Positions 31,405 to 40,920 of a stretch of 64,000 nucleotides of DNA are shown here, one piece after another (position 1 is the stretch's first letter; each line of letters starts with the position of its first letter). The DNA comes from Bacteroidales bacterium. Its GTDB lineage: Bacteria; Bacteroidota; Bacteroidia; Bacteroidales; WCHB1-69. The position numbers and the translations under genes were made by a program. Below the pieces are notes generated by a model. That model saw only the letters and a list, made by a program, of their open reading frames with translations, did no database searches and had not been told where the DNA came from. The stretch is from positions 62,001-126,000 of the forward strand of contig JAGCGA010000003.1 of NCBI GenBank assembly GCA_017649855.1. Reading direction: 5' to 3'.

Positions 31405-33777
31405 TTAGCGGGCAACCGTGAATTTCTGGTTGACGACGCCATTCTCCGTGTTCACTCTCAACATGTAAACGCCATTGGAAAGGCTGCTGGTGTTGATTTG
31501 AGTGTTCAAGCCATTGACCATCTCGATTTGGATGGTCTGACCCATCAGGTTCATCACTTCAACAGACTGAATGTTGGAATTGGCATTCACATTCAAAACG
31601 CTGGAAGCAGGGTTCGGGTAGATGGAGATGTTATTCTCAACATCGTTGATGCCCACACCTTGGGTTACGGTAATATTGTCAAAGAAGATATATAATTTAT
31701 CAGGATCAGATTCTACCTTAAATGCGATTCTGACAGTCTGACCGGCGTATGCGCTGAGGTCAATGCTTTGAATAGCCAGTGCGCTGTTGTTGATCGTCTG
31801 GGTAGGAAGTACGTTCACGGCAGAAGCGGTAGAACCACCTTGAGGGATAATCCATACGGAATATTTTTCAGAATAAGATCCAGCACAAGCATAGTGGTAG
31901 CCAACGTGAGCGTCAGCAGGAAGGGTCATTTCCGGAGAAATCAACCAATCATTGGCAGAAGAAGTCGCGCTGTAAAAATAGGCGGCGACACCGAGGTTCT
32001 CCACCTCGTCGTATGGCATAATCGTAATGGTAGTGCCATCGTAGTTAGCATCTTCAATGATCCAGCAGTCGCGGGTGTCGGAAGAGGGTTCAAAGTCCTC
32101 GACAAACGGGAAGTTCGTGATTACACTGCACTCAATTCCCTCTCCAGCCAGTGTGATAGTTGCAGAAGCGCCTGTGGTGCTAACCGTAACAGAACCTGAG
32201 AAAATACCAGCCGTGGCAGGCGTAAACTGAACATAAATCGTCTGATATAAAACAGACGCACCAGCAGGGATCGTCACCGTAGAGGCAAAGTTCGTACCAT
32301 CCAAAGAAACTGCATACGGAGCAGCCGTAGCAACGGTAATATCATCAGAAGCAGCAACGATAGTAAGCTCGACTGCAGCTGTTTCACTGTTACCCGTCGG
32401 GTTTTTACCGAAGTCGATAGAGGTAGGATTAGCCGTGATGCTAGCAACTGCATCGGAAGATATAGAGAAGTTGTCAATATATAATCTGAATTGGTCAGCC
32501 AAAGAGGTGCATTTGATGGCGATTCTGTAGTTGCCATTGAGAGAACTCAAATCCAGATATTGGGTGAGCGGAGTAGTGGAAGTGTTCGACACATCCACGG
32601 TATTCACTAACAAAACGGTATCCGTGGCACCGAAGGCATAAACCACGAAGGTCTCCGGGAAATAAGAAGAGGCACACCAATAGTCGAAAGAAGCGATCCC
32701 ATTTCCAGTCAGAACAAATTCCGGGGAAATAAGATAGTCATCAGCAGCATTGGAAGCGTTATAGGTGTAATATGCATAGCCTTCATCAAGGTCAACGGTG
32801 AAGGTGCTTCCATCTTCATTAGCATCAATAACATTCCAGCAATTCAACAAGCCAGCCTGATCAAAACTGAAATTATAAGGATAGGTGGAAACCGTGCAGT
32901 CGATACCCGTACCAGTGAGGACAACCGTGCTGGAGGTAACGCCAGTGGAAGCTACCGTCATGGAACCGTTGTCTGTGCCAATGGCGGTAGGAGTATAACG
33001 GACATAAAGAGGTGCGGTAGTGATATTACCTGTACCCGTGGTGGCTGTCAGTGTAGCGGTGGTGCCGAAGGTGACACCGTCGGCAGAAACAGAGAACGGA
33101 GCAGCGGTAGTGACCGTAATATCATTGGTAAGAGAGTAGCCCGTCAGGGTCATCTGGTAATCAGCGTGGCTGCCAATGGCGGACATGCCCAAAGCAATCG
33201 TGTCGGCAAGAGCCACGATAGTAGGCGTGGAGGGCAAGGAACCGAACTGAACATCATCAATGTTCAACCAGAACATGTTGGTCACATTCCAGTGACGAAT
33301 AGCCACATAGATGTTCTGACCTGCATAGGCGTTCAAGCTGATGGCCAAACGCTGATAGTCGTTGGTGGCCACACCCTGATACACAGAGGTGAAATCTGAA
33401 GTGGCAGTGCCCGTAGTGGACACATACACGCCAAACACCTCAGCATAATCGGTGGCATCCTGACCTCTATACCAGAAGGAGATAGAGTCGCCAGCGCTCA
33501 CAGCCAGTTGAGGGGTGATCAACCAGTTGTCCGGAGTAAGGGCACCCACACCGTTGACGTAAGATGAAGAGGTAATACAAGCATCTCCTGAATGTACATT
33601 GAAAGTACCGATGGTTGTTGAAGAAACCCAGTTGTAACCGTCGTTGTCCGCATCGATAGTGGTCCAGCCGGCAGGAACAGTAGATCCCTCAAAACCCTCA
33701 TTCAGGAAGGTCACCTGTGCCTTGGCACAGAAACTCATCACAAATAAAGCGATGAATAAAGATAAAATTTTTTTCAT
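31405..33777 (-). CDS. T9SS-secreted multidomain protein with cleaved-adhesin/choice-of-anchor modules
   Basis: 790 residues. Signal peptide MKKILSLFIALFVMSFCAKA; three cleaved-adhesin (choice-of-anchor J) modules at about 22-180, 290-445 and 545-695, recognisable by NEGFEGSTVPAGWTTIDADN, DNWLITPQL, NCWNVIDANEDGSTF, DYLISPEF and DCWIIEDANYDGTTI; and two Ig-like spacers in which ITVTTAAPFSVSADG and ITVATAAPYAVSLDG repeat. The C-terminus (about 712-790) is a type A sorting domain: ISIYPNPASSVLNVNAN, GVYMLRVNTENG, QKFTVAR. It should cross the outer membrane by the Por system and be surface-attached or released. Such modules occur in gingipain-type adhesins; the ligand is unknown. Confidence 0.9.
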   Translation of the reverse strand: MKKILSLFIALFVMSFCAKAQVTFLNEGFEGSTVPAGWTTIDADNDGYNWVSSTTIGTFNVHSGDACITSSSYVNGVGALTPDNWLITPQLAVSAGDSISFWYRGQDATDYAEVFGVYVSTTGTATSDFTSVYQGVATNDYQRLAISLNAYAGQNIYVAIRHWNVTNMFWLNIDDVQFGSLPSTPTIVALADTIALGMSAIGSHADYQMTLTGYSLTNDITVTTAAPFSVSADGVTFGTTATLTATTGTGNITTAPLYVRYTPTAIGTDNGSMTVASTGVTSSTVVLTGTGIDCTVSTYPYNFSFDQAGLLNCWNVIDANEDGSTFTVDLDEGYAYYTYNASNAADDYLISPEFVLTGNGIASFDYWCASSYFPETFVVYAFGATDTVLLVNTVDVSNTSTTPLTQYLDLSSLNGNYRIAIKCTSLADQFRLYIDNFSISSDAVASITANPTSIDFGKNPTGNSETAAVELTIVAASDDITVATAAPYAVSLDGTNFASTVTIPAGASVLYQTIYVQFTPATAGIFSGSVTVSTTGASATITLAGEGIECSVITNFPFVEDFEPSSDTRDCWIIEDANYDGTTITIMPYDEVENLGVAAYFYSATSSANDWLISPEMTLPADAHVGYHYACAGSYSEKYSVWIIPQGGSTASAVNVLPTQTINNSALAIQSIDLSAYAGQTVRIAFKVESDPDKLYIFFDNITVTQGVGINDVENNISIYPNPASSVLNVNANSNIQSVEVMNLMGQTIQIEMVNGLNTQINTSSLSNGVYMLRVNTENGVVNQKFTVAR

Positions 33778-33856
33778 TTTTTGAGTGGATTTTGGTTAAT
33801 AATAAGTTGATAATGTGTATTTTACAAATATCCTATCCCATAAATAATCAAGATGG

Positions 33857-33864
33857 CAAAAATA
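33857..33864 (-). promoter_or_regulatory. -7 box for the T9SS adhesin-like gene
   Basis: Minus-strand TATTTTTG, 80 bp ahead of the ATG at 33777. Confidence 0.6.
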
Positions 33865-33934
33865 ACATTTTATAGTTAAAAAAAGTTGTTTTCTCTGTAG
33901 TATTTTCACCCCTCTGAGAAGCGCTAAAAAAGTG

Positions 33935-33942
33935 TATTTTTG
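33935..33942 (+). promoter_or_regulatory. -7 box for mnmE
   Basis: TATTTTTG, 26 bp ahead of the ATG at 33968. A GTG at 33932 in the same frame overlaps this box and is thereby excluded as start. Confidence 0.7.
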
Positions 33943-33967
33943 CTACCGTTTTTATAAAGGATTGACT

Positions 33968-35335
33968 ATGGATACCATTTGTGCCATATCCACCGCCCAA
34001 GGTGTCGGCGCCATTGCTGTGGTGAGGGCTTCCGGCCCTTCTGCCTTTGCGGCAGCGGGACATCTCTTCCGTCCGGAGGCTGGCATCGCCACCCTACCCG
34101 CCCAACAGGCCAAGTTCGCCTATCTCTACGATGGCGAGCAGTTGGTGGACCAAGTGGTGGTGGTCAAGTATGCTGCCCCGCGCTCCTATACTGGCGAGGA
34201 TATGATAGAGATCTCCTGTCACGGCTCCCTCTACATCCAGAAAAAGATCCTGGAACTACTCATGGAGCATGGTTGTCGCATGGCCCATCCGGGCGAGTTC
34301 ACGCAGCGTGCCTTTATGAATGGCAAGCTGGACCTGCCGCAGGCAGAGGCAGTCGGCGATCTGATCAGCTCCCAGAGCGAGTCTTCCCACAAGTTGGCCA
34401 TCAACCAGTTGCAGGGCACCATCTCCCGCAAGCTACACCAGTTGCGCGAGGAACTGATACAGGTGGCTTCCCTCTTGGAGTTGGAGTTGGACTTCAGCGA
34501 GGAGGATGTAGCCTTTGCCGATCGCGACAAGCTGGCCTCTCTCTTGGAGAACATCGCCACGGAGACGGCAGCCCTGACACAGTCGTTTAAGATCGGCAAC
34601 CTGCTCAAGACGGGCATTCCCGTGGCCATCATCGGCCAGCCTAATGTGGGCAAGTCGACGCTGCTGAACGCTCTGTTACAGCACGACCGGGCCATCGTGT
34701 CGCAGATGCCAGGCACCACGCGCGACACCATCGAGGATACGCTTACAATCCAGGGCACGTTATTCCGATTCATCGACACGGCTGGCCTGCGCGACACCGA
34801 CAACGAGGTGGAACAATATGGCATCGAGCGCTCCTACCAAGCCGCTCAACGGGCGGCCATCCTGCTCTATCTCTACGACCTCAGCCGCCAGACGGAGGCA
34901 GAAGTGGCCCATGAGCTGGATGCCCTGGGACGGCAGGTGGATCTGAGCGACAAAGAGGTGCTGGTGGTTGCCAACAAGACCGACATCGTCCTGGCCGCCC
35001 AACGACCCGACCAGATCGCAGGCTTTCCAGTGGTATACATCTCCGCTAAGGAGAAGACGCAGACCGCTCTGGTAGAAGAACGCCTGTCTGCATTCGTGGA
35101 ACAATATGCCATCCACGATGCCGCCCTCTTGACCAACGAGCGCCATTATGGTCTGCTACGCGCCATCGGCCACTCCGTAGACAATGCCCTTCAGGGACTC
35201 GCGGACGGCATCCCTACCGACCTGCTTGTGGAGGACATCCGCGCGGCCCTTGCCGACATGGGCACCCTTACCGGCACCATCTCCACAGATGATATACTGA
35301 ACAACATTTTCGGACATTTCTGTATCGGAAAATAA
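33968..35335 (+). CDS. mnmE: tRNA uridine-5-carboxymethylaminomethyl modification GTPase MnmE
   Basis: 455 residues from ATG 33968 (MDTICAISTAQGVGAIAVVR), the canonical opening; the upstream extension overlaps the promoter. The N-terminal tetrahydrofolate-binding domain (1-118), helical domain, and inserted G domain are complete: G1 GQPNVGKSTLLN, G3 DTAGLRDT, G4 NKTD. The C-terminus FGHFCIGK carries the conserved C-(I/L)-G-K with the functional cysteine. With MnmG it modifies U34 of tRNAs reading split codon boxes. The Nudix gene follows after 12 bp. Confidence 0.97.
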   Translation: MDTICAISTAQGVGAIAVVRASGPSAFAAAGHLFRPEAGIATLPAQQAKFAYLYDGEQLVDQVVVVKYAAPRSYTGEDMIEISCHGSLYIQKKILELLMEHGCRMAHPGEFTQRAFMNGKLDLPQAEAVGDLISSQSESSHKLAINQLQGTISRKLHQLREELIQVASLLELELDFSEEDVAFADRDKLASLLENIATETAALTQSFKIGNLLKTGIPVAIIGQPNVGKSTLLNALLQHDRAIVSQMPGTTRDTIEDTLTIQGTLFRFIDTAGLRDTDNEVEQYGIERSYQAAQRAAILLYLYDLSRQTEAEVAHELDALGRQVDLSDKEVLVVANKTDIVLAAQRPDQIAGFPVVYISAKEKTQTALVEERLSAFVEQYAIHDAALLTNERHYGLLRAIGHSVDNALQGLADGIPTDLLVEDIRAALADMGTLTGTISTDDILNNIFGHFCIGK

Positions 35336-35347
35336 AATACAACCGCG

Positions 35348-36043
35348 ATGAGTAACACGAAAAAATTCGAATATGATTATTGGCGGCCCGCCGTGACGGT
35401 CGACAATGTGGTCCTGAGTTTCGACGGCAACCAACTTCGCATGTTATTGATACGCAGAGGGAAAGATCCCTACAAAGACCTGTGGGCGTTCCCTGGCGGT
35501 TTCATGGATGAACATGAGACCTTGGAGGAGGCTGCACAACGCGAGCTGAAAGAGGAGACCGGCCTCAAGGCCAAACCCTTTATCCAGATAGGCACCTTCA
35601 GCCAACTGGACCGCGACCCGCGCGGGCGCACCATCACCACGGCGTTCCTCACCATCGTCAGACCCAAAAACGTCAACGTCAAAGGCAATGACGATGCCGC
35701 CGAGGCCTGCTGGTTTCCTGTCCACAACATGCCCATGTTGGCATTCGACCATGAGGAGATCTTCCAGAAAGCCAAATTCATCTTGAATGTGCTATTCATC
35801 ACGACCCCTGTTCCCTTCCTCCTCATGAACGACACTTTCACCCTGCCCGAGATGCAGAGGCTCTTCTCGGAAGTCTATGAACGCGAGTTCGACCGGCGTA
35901 ACTTCCAAAAGAAATTCATCGCCTCCGGCATGCTGTCACCAGTAGCCAACGACAACCAGGAGCGCAGCAACGCTCCCGTCTATTATCGTTTCAATCAGGG
36001 TGGGTTTTACGATTACCAGAAGAAAAAATTCCACATCAGCTAG
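35348..36043 (+). CDS. NrtR-like Nudix protein (Nudix domain plus winged-helix)
   Basis: 231 residues. Residues 15-145 are a Nudix domain with an intact Nudix box at 51-73 (GFMDEHE, seven residues, RELKEETGL fits GX5EX7REUXEEXGU). Residues about 150-231 resemble the winged-helix half of NrtR-type regulators (TLPEMQRLFSEVYEREFDRR, NFQKKFIASGML). NrtR regulators sense ADP-ribose and control NAD metabolism; Bacteroides members were reassigned to arabinose control. The intact box leaves hydrolase activity possible. It overlaps no gene and converges on rpoN with a 3-bp gap. Confidence 0.85.
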   Translation: MSNTKKFEYDYWRPAVTVDNVVLSFDGNQLRMLLIRRGKDPYKDLWAFPGGFMDEHETLEEAAQRELKEETGLKAKPFIQIGTFSQLDRDPRGRTITTAFLTIVRPKNVNVKGNDDAAEACWFPVHNMPMLAFDHEEIFQKAKFILNVLFITTPVPFLLMNDTFTLPEMQRLFSEVYEREFDRRNFQKKFIASGMLSPVANDNQERSNAPVYYRFNQGGFYDYQKKKFHIS

Positions 36044-36046
36044 GCA

Positions 36047-37531
36047 CTACATCTCCTTCCGGAGTCGCGCGACCGGAAGATTCAATTGCTCCCGGTACTT
36101 GGCCACGGTGCGGCGGGCCACCTCATAGTCCTTCTCCTTCAAAGCAGCACACAACTGCTCATCCGATAACGGCTTGCGCTTGTTCTCCCCTTGGATCAGC
36201 TGACTCAAGATGCTCTTGATCTCCTTGGATGAGACATTGTCATCATTGACAGCCTCCGAGAAGAGATGCTTGACGGGGATAATGCCGAAATCAGTCTGCA
36301 CGTACTTGCTATTGGAAAAGCGAGAGACCGTGGAGACATCCAGCTTCACCTCGGTTGCGATAGTCTTGAGGACCATCGGTTTAAGTTGCGAATCGTCGCC
36401 AGTGAGGAAGTAATCCCGCTGATGCTGCATGATCGCATACATGGTATTGTACATGATCATCTCCCGAAGACTCAATGTGTTGATGAATAATTCTCCTTTG
36501 TCCACATATTCCTTCATGAACTGGATGGCCTCCGCCTCTTTTCGGGACATCAGCTTGCGGTTCTGGATCGGCGCTGCGAAGTCCTTGTTGATGCGCACCT
36601 TCGGAAGATACTGGTTATTCAAGGTCAGGGTCAGTTTGCCTTCATGGGAAGAGATGGTAAAGTCAGGGCTGATGTTGCTGCCCGACTGTTCCAATTCGGT
36701 GCCAGAATCTACCGGCTTGGGATCCAGCGAGCGGATCATCTTCAGCACCTGCTGCATGGTTTGTGCAGAGATGCCCATGTTGCCGGCTATTTTCTCATAG
36801 TGTTTTTTGGAGAAGAGATCAAAATAGTCCTGCAATACGGTGATGGCATAACGGGTGATGTCGGACGGATCGGACTGGCGGCGCAGTTGGATGAGGAGAC
36901 ACTCTTGTAGGTTGCGGGCGCCCGTGCCAGGCGGGTCCAACTCCTGCACATAATTCACCAGGATGCGCTCCACTTCTGCGACAGAGACATCCACATTGTA
37001 GTTATACAACAGCTCGTTAGCCACTGCCTGGAGGTCCATGGTGAAGTATCCGTCATCGTTAAGATTACCCATCAGATAGCCGGCGACAAGACTTTCCTGT
37101 TCGTTCATCATCATCTCTCCCAACTGGATCATCCATTGTTCGCGGACAGACTCATGAAAGACACCTACATTGTCGCGCGCGGGGCTCGCCTCCGGCGCAT
37201 TGAGACGTTGCAAGGTGCGCTCCGTGACATAGTCGTCCATCTCTTCCTCGTTATAGTAATCCTCGTTGAAGATTTCATCATCACGAAGCGGCTCGGACAC
37301 CTCAAAGGGGACCCCGTTTTCATCGTACTCCTCCTGTGGCGATTCTTGCAGGTTTTCAGCATCCGTTTCTTCGGACACAACCTCCAGAGCCGGATTCTCA
37401 TCCACCTCCTTCAGGATCTCCTGCTCCAGCGACACGTTGGGCATCTCCACCAGCTGCATCAGCCGAATGGTCTGCTGGGTGGCAATCTGTCGTTGCTCCG
37501 CTTTCTGTTCTTGAGATAGTCTTGTCGGCAT
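36047..37531 (-). CDS. rpoN: RNA polymerase sigma-54 factor
   Basis: 494 residues. Region I (1-50) is the Gln/Leu-rich activator-interacting segment QQTIRLMQLVEMPNVSLEQE; an acidic region II follows (about 60-120); the core-binding domain spans about 130-330; and the RpoN box ARRTVAKYREQLNLP lies near the C-terminus at about 472-486. Sigma-54 requires AAA+ activators, none of which is encoded here. The ATG sits only 8 bp after the T-run of the asnS terminator and no -7 box fits between them, so expression may depend on read-through or on a promoter inside asnS. Confidence 0.95.
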   Translation of the reverse strand: MPTRLSQEQKAEQRQIATQQTIRLMQLVEMPNVSLEQEILKEVDENPALEVVSEETDAENLQESPQEEYDENGVPFEVSEPLRDDEIFNEDYYNEEEMDDYVTERTLQRLNAPEASPARDNVGVFHESVREQWMIQLGEMMMNEQESLVAGYLMGNLNDDGYFTMDLQAVANELLYNYNVDVSVAEVERILVNYVQELDPPGTGARNLQECLLIQLRRQSDPSDITRYAITVLQDYFDLFSKKHYEKIAGNMGISAQTMQQVLKMIRSLDPKPVDSGTELEQSGSNISPDFTISSHEGKLTLTLNNQYLPKVRINKDFAAPIQNRKLMSRKEAEAIQFMKEYVDKGELFINTLSLREMIMYNTMYAIMQHQRDYFLTGDDSQLKPMVLKTIATEVKLDVSTVSRFSNSKYVQTDFGIIPVKHLFSEAVNDDNVSSKEIKSILSQLIQGENKRKPLSDEQLCAALKEKDYEVARRTVAKYREQLNLPVARLRKEM

Positions 37532-37539
37532 TGATTGGT

Positions 37540-37567
37540 AAAAAAAAGGGCGTCTTTTGAACGCCCT
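37540..37567 (-). terminator. Rho-independent terminator between asnS and rpoN
   Basis: Minus strand AGGGCGT and ACGCCCT pair exactly across a 7-nt loop, followed by eight T. It begins 10 bp after the asnS stop and ends 8 bp before the rpoN ATG. Confidence 0.92.
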
Positions 37568-37577
37568 ATGTGATCAT

Positions 37578-38975
37578 CTAGAATTCAGCATTTTGAGGGG
37601 TTCTCGGGAACGGGATGACGTCACGGATGTTGGTCATGCCGGTAACAAAGAGCAAGAGACGCTCAAAGCCCAAGCCGAAGCCGGAGTGCGGAGCGGAACC
37701 GAACTTGCGGGTCTCAAAGTACCACCAATATTGCTGTTCAGTCATGTTCAGTTCATGCACTCTGTTGAGCAACTTTTGATAGTCGGCCTCACGTTCGGAG
37801 CCACCGATAATCTCACCGATAGTCGGGAACAGCACATCCATAGCACGGACGGTCTTGCCGTCGTCGTTCTGCTTCATGTAGAAGGCTTTGATCTCCTTCG
37901 GATAGTTGGTCAGGATCACCGGACGTTTGAAATGGTTCTCCACGAGGTAGCGTTCGTGTTCCGACTGCAGGTCAATACCCCACTCCACCTTATAGTCGAA
38001 CTTCTTGTCGGCCTTCAACAGGATGTCGATGGCGGACGTGTAGTCGAGACGGACGAAGGGTTCTTTGAGGACGGACTCCAGACGATTGATGAGCTCCTTG
38101 TCAAACATATCATTCAGGAAGCGCAGGTCATCCATGTTGTTGTCGAGGGCATACTGAACAAGATATTTGATAAAGTCCTCCGCGAGGTCCATGTTGTCGG
38201 TGATATCGTAGAAGGCCATTTCGGGTTCTATCATCCAGAACTCGGCGAGATGGCGGGGGGTGTTGCTGTTTTCAGCGCGGAAGGTAGGGCCGAAGGTGTA
38301 GATATTTCCTAAAGCCAAGGCGCCAAGTTCGCCTTCCAGCTGACCAGAGACCGTCAGGTTGGTGTGCTTGCCAAAGAAGTCCTTCTTATAGTCCACCTGT
38401 CCGTCCTCCGTGCGAGGCACGTTGTTGAGGTCGAAGGTGGTCACATTGAACATCTCGCCGGCGCCTTCTGCGTCGGAGGCGGTGATGAGCGGGGTGTGAA
38501 GATAGAAGAACCCTCTGTCGTTGAAGTATTTGTGAATGGCGAAGGCCATGGCGTGGCGCAGACGCAGCACACAGCCGAAGTAGTTGGTGCGAGGACGCAG
38601 GTGTGCGATCTCACGCAAGAACTCCATGGAATGGCCCTTCTTCTGCAAGGGGTAGATCTCGGGATCGGCGGTGCCATAAAGCTCTATCATGGTGGCCTGC
38701 ACCTCCATGGTCTGCCCTTTGCCCTGTGACTCCACGAGGACACCGTCCACATGCAGGCAGGAGCCCGTCGTAATCTGTTTCAGCAATGCCTCATCGAACT
38801 TGGTGGGGTCCACCACAATCTGAAGGTTGGAGACGATAGAGCCGTCATTGAGGGCGATGAATGCCACATTGCTGTTGCCACGCTTGGTGCGCACCCAGCC
38901 CTTGACACAGACCTCATGGCCGAAGCCTATCTCCTCCGGATGTTTGAGAATATCTTTGATTCTGCTTCTTTTCAT
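37578..38975 (-). CDS. asnS: asparaginyl-tRNA synthetase
   Basis: 465 residues. N-terminal OB-fold anticodon-binding domain (about 18-105, [20 protein letters not shown]), class II motif 2 region [21 protein letters not shown], and motif 3 [22 protein letters not shown] near the C-terminus. The enzyme charges tRNA-Asn directly. AsnS rather than AspS is indicated by length, the absence of the bacterial AspS GAD insertion and the [12 protein letters not shown] ending. It is 12 bp downstream of rpoD. Confidence 0.95.
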   Translation of the reverse strand: MKRSRIKDILKHPEEIGFGHEVCVKGWVRTKRGNSNVAFIALNDGSIVSNLQIVVDPTKFDEALLKQITTGSCLHVDGVLVESQGKGQTMEVQATMIELYGTADPEIYPLQKKGHSMEFLREIAHLRPRTNYFGCVLRLRHAMAFAIHKYFNDRGFFYLHTPLITASDAEGAGEMFNVTTFDLNNVPRTEDGQVDYKKDFFGKHTNLTVSGQLEGELGALALGNIYTFGPTFRAENSNTPRHLAEFWMIEPEMAFYDITDNMDLAEDFIKYLVQYALDNNMDDLRFLNDMFDKELINRLESVLKEPFVRLDYTSAIDILLKADKKFDYKVEWGIDLQSEHERYLVENHFKRPVILTNYPKEIKAFYMKQNDDGKTVRAMDVLFPTIGEIIGGSEREADYQKLLNRVHELNMTEQQYWWYFETRKFGSAPHSGFGLGFERLLLFVTGMTNIRDVIPFPRTPQNAEF

Positions 38976-38987
38976 TATTACGTTCTG

Positions 38988-39854
38988 TTAATTTAAATAG
39001 GATTGTAAAACACGACATTTCGGATTGTGACGCAGTTTGCGGATGGCCTTCTCTTTGATCTGGCGCACACGCTCACGGGTCAAGTCGAACTGCTCGCCGA
39101 TCTCGTCCAACGTCATCGGATGCTTGTAGCCCAAGCCATAATAGAGCTTGAGGATGTCAGCCTCCCGCTGGGGAAGCGTCTCGATGATGCTGCCGATCTC
39201 ATGTTGGAGAGACTCGTGAATCAGGGCTGTGTCTGGCGGTTCCACACTCTCGGAAGGATATACATCGTAGAGGTTGGAATCGTCGTCTTTGGTCAGGGTG
39301 GCGTCCATGGAGAGATGACGCGGGGCATTCTTCAGGGACTCCTTGACTTCCGTCTCGGTAAGGTCCAGACGCTCTGCGATCTCCGAGAGTCTCGGCTCAC
39401 GCTGATACTCCTGCTCCAGAATGGCGATGGTCTTGGTGATCTTGCTGATCGTGCCCACCTTGTTCATCGGCAGACGCACGATACGGGACTGTTCAGCGAT
39501 AGCTTGCAAGATAGCTTGACGGATCCACCATACCGCGAAGGAGATAAATTTGAAACCACGCGTTTCGTCAAAACGACGAGCCGCCTTGATAAGACCAAGA
39601 TTACCCTCGTTGATCAAGTCTGACAGGGTGATACCTTGATTTTGATATTGTTTTGCCACGGAAACCACAAAACGCAAATTAGCATTCGTCAGTTTCTCCA
39701 AGGCGTCTTCATCACCAGCCTTGATCTTGCGGGCCAACTCAGCCTCCTCGTCTGCTGTCAACAGAGGCACCTTGCCAATCTCATGCAGATACTTGTCCAG
39801 AGACGCCGTCTCATTTCGGTTGGTAACCTGTTTTGTAATGTGTAATTGTCTCAT
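38988..39854 (-). CDS. rpoD: primary RNA polymerase sigma factor (RpoD/SigA)
   Basis: 288 residues, the compact form lacking region 1.1 that is usual in Bacteroidota. Region 1.2/2 is [39 protein letters not shown] and [20 protein letters not shown]; region 3 contains [13 protein letters not shown]; region 4 [20 protein letters not shown] and [20 protein letters not shown]. It reads the unusual TTTG/TAnnTTTG promoters that recur in this window. No clear promoter was found in its 66-bp upstream gap. Confidence 0.96.
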   Translation of the reverse strand: MRQLHITKQVTNRNETASLDKYLHEIGKVPLLTADEEAELARKIKAGDEDALEKLTNANLRFVVSVAKQYQNQGITLSDLINEGNLGLIKAARRFDETRGFKFISFAVWWIRQAILQAIAEQSRIVRLPMNKVGTISKITKTIAILEQEYQREPRLSEIAERLDLTETEVKESLKNAPRHLSMDATLTKDDDSNLYDVYPSESVEPPDTALIHESLQHEIGSIIETLPQREADILKLYYGLGYKHPMTLDEIGEQFDLTRERVRQIKEKAIRKLRHNPKCRVLQSYLN

Positions 39855-39920
39855 CTATATTTCTAGATTTTAAAGTAACGGCTTATCTTTACGAAAAACC
39901 ACATTATTTTGTTACAATAT

Positions 39921-40898
39921 TTAGAAACTGTAGCCGATGCCTAAACCGACCACCTCTTTAAACTGTACGCGTGCGCGAGGCCCTTCGGAAAATTTACGCC
40001 ATGCCGGACCGTCAATCAACACCTGGTCATAGTACTTCAGGGAGGTCATCAAGCTGACGCTGAACACCTTCAGGAAGTTGTAGGTGATGGCCACATCCCA
40101 ATCCACATCCCAGTTGAAGAATTTCTGCTGTTTGGAGGTGTAGGGTGTGAACAACGTGATCGTGGAGATGACCTTCAGGTTCTTGGTCAGCGTGTAGTTG
40201 ATGCCGCCGTTGATACGAAGACCCAAGGCTGCCATCACCGACTTGTAGGTGCCATCCTCATTCTGGGGAAGACCATAGTTGGGACGCAGGCTCTCAAACA
40301 TACAGGTGGTCAAACGGCCGGCGATCGGGAAAACACCGACGGTGAAGATGTCGTTGGGACGATATTCGACACCCAGTGCCAAGTCCGTGTAAGAAGGAGA
40401 AAGCCATTGGGAAATCAGAGTGTGGGTTCCGCTCTCGTCGTTGAGATACTTGAAACCACGTGCATACTGGGACTTGAAGCTACCCAGCAGGGTGAGATAC
40501 CATTTCGGATGCATCTGGAAACCGCCCTTGGTGGTCAGGTTGAGTTTGTCGTTGGCCTTTCTCCATGTCGGGTTGAGATCAGAAGAATACATGGCACCCA
40601 ACTCGGTGTCCAGGTTCGTATCCCACGTCCATTTGTTTTTCTTGAAAGAAAGCGTCATGTTGCCGTACAAGAAACCGGTCACGTTGTTGTTACCACCGGC
40701 TGCCCAGTTGAAGAGGGCTGTTTGTGCAGCATTCAAGCCCACCGTACCTGTAAATTTCCAGTTTTTGGCGCTGTCGATTTCAGCTGCCTTCACCGTGGTG
40801 GCCACCGCGGCATCCGCAGCTGCTTTCTCTTCCACCTGGGCATTCAAAAGCACCATGGTGCTGATGCCCAACAAAACAAGTAAAAATAGTTTCTTCAT
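39921..40898 (-). CDS. DUF3078 family outer-membrane-type protein
   Basis: 325 residues. Signal peptide MKKLFLLVLLGISTMVLLNA; then a charged linker; then NWKFTGTVGLNAAQTALFNW and AAGGNNNVTGFLYGNMTLSF, a DUF3078 hallmark as I know it, followed by regularly alternating strands with aromatic girdle residues to the terminal GLGIGYSF. The pattern is that of an outer-membrane beta-barrel or periplasmic porin-like protein of unknown role, restricted to Bacteroidota. It is the last gene of the pheT-ribF-topA-arginase-like row, 22 bp behind it. Confidence 0.82.
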   Translation of the reverse strand: MKKLFLLVLLGISTMVLLNAQVEEKAAADAAVATTVKAAEIDSAKNWKFTGTVGLNAAQTALFNWAAGGNNNVTGFLYGNMTLSFKKNKWTWDTNLDTELGAMYSSDLNPTWRKANDKLNLTTKGGFQMHPKWYLTLLGSFKSQYARGFKYLNDESGTHTLISQWLSPSYTDLALGVEYRPNDIFTVGVFPIAGRLTTCMFESLRPNYGLPQNEDGTYKSVMAALGLRINGGINYTLTKNLKVISTITLFTPYTSKQQKFFNWDVDWDVAITYNFLKVFSVSLMTSLKYYDQVLIDGPAWRKFSEGPRARVQFKEVVGLGIGYSF

Positions 40899-40920
40899 AG
40901 ATAAAAATTTTATGATATTA

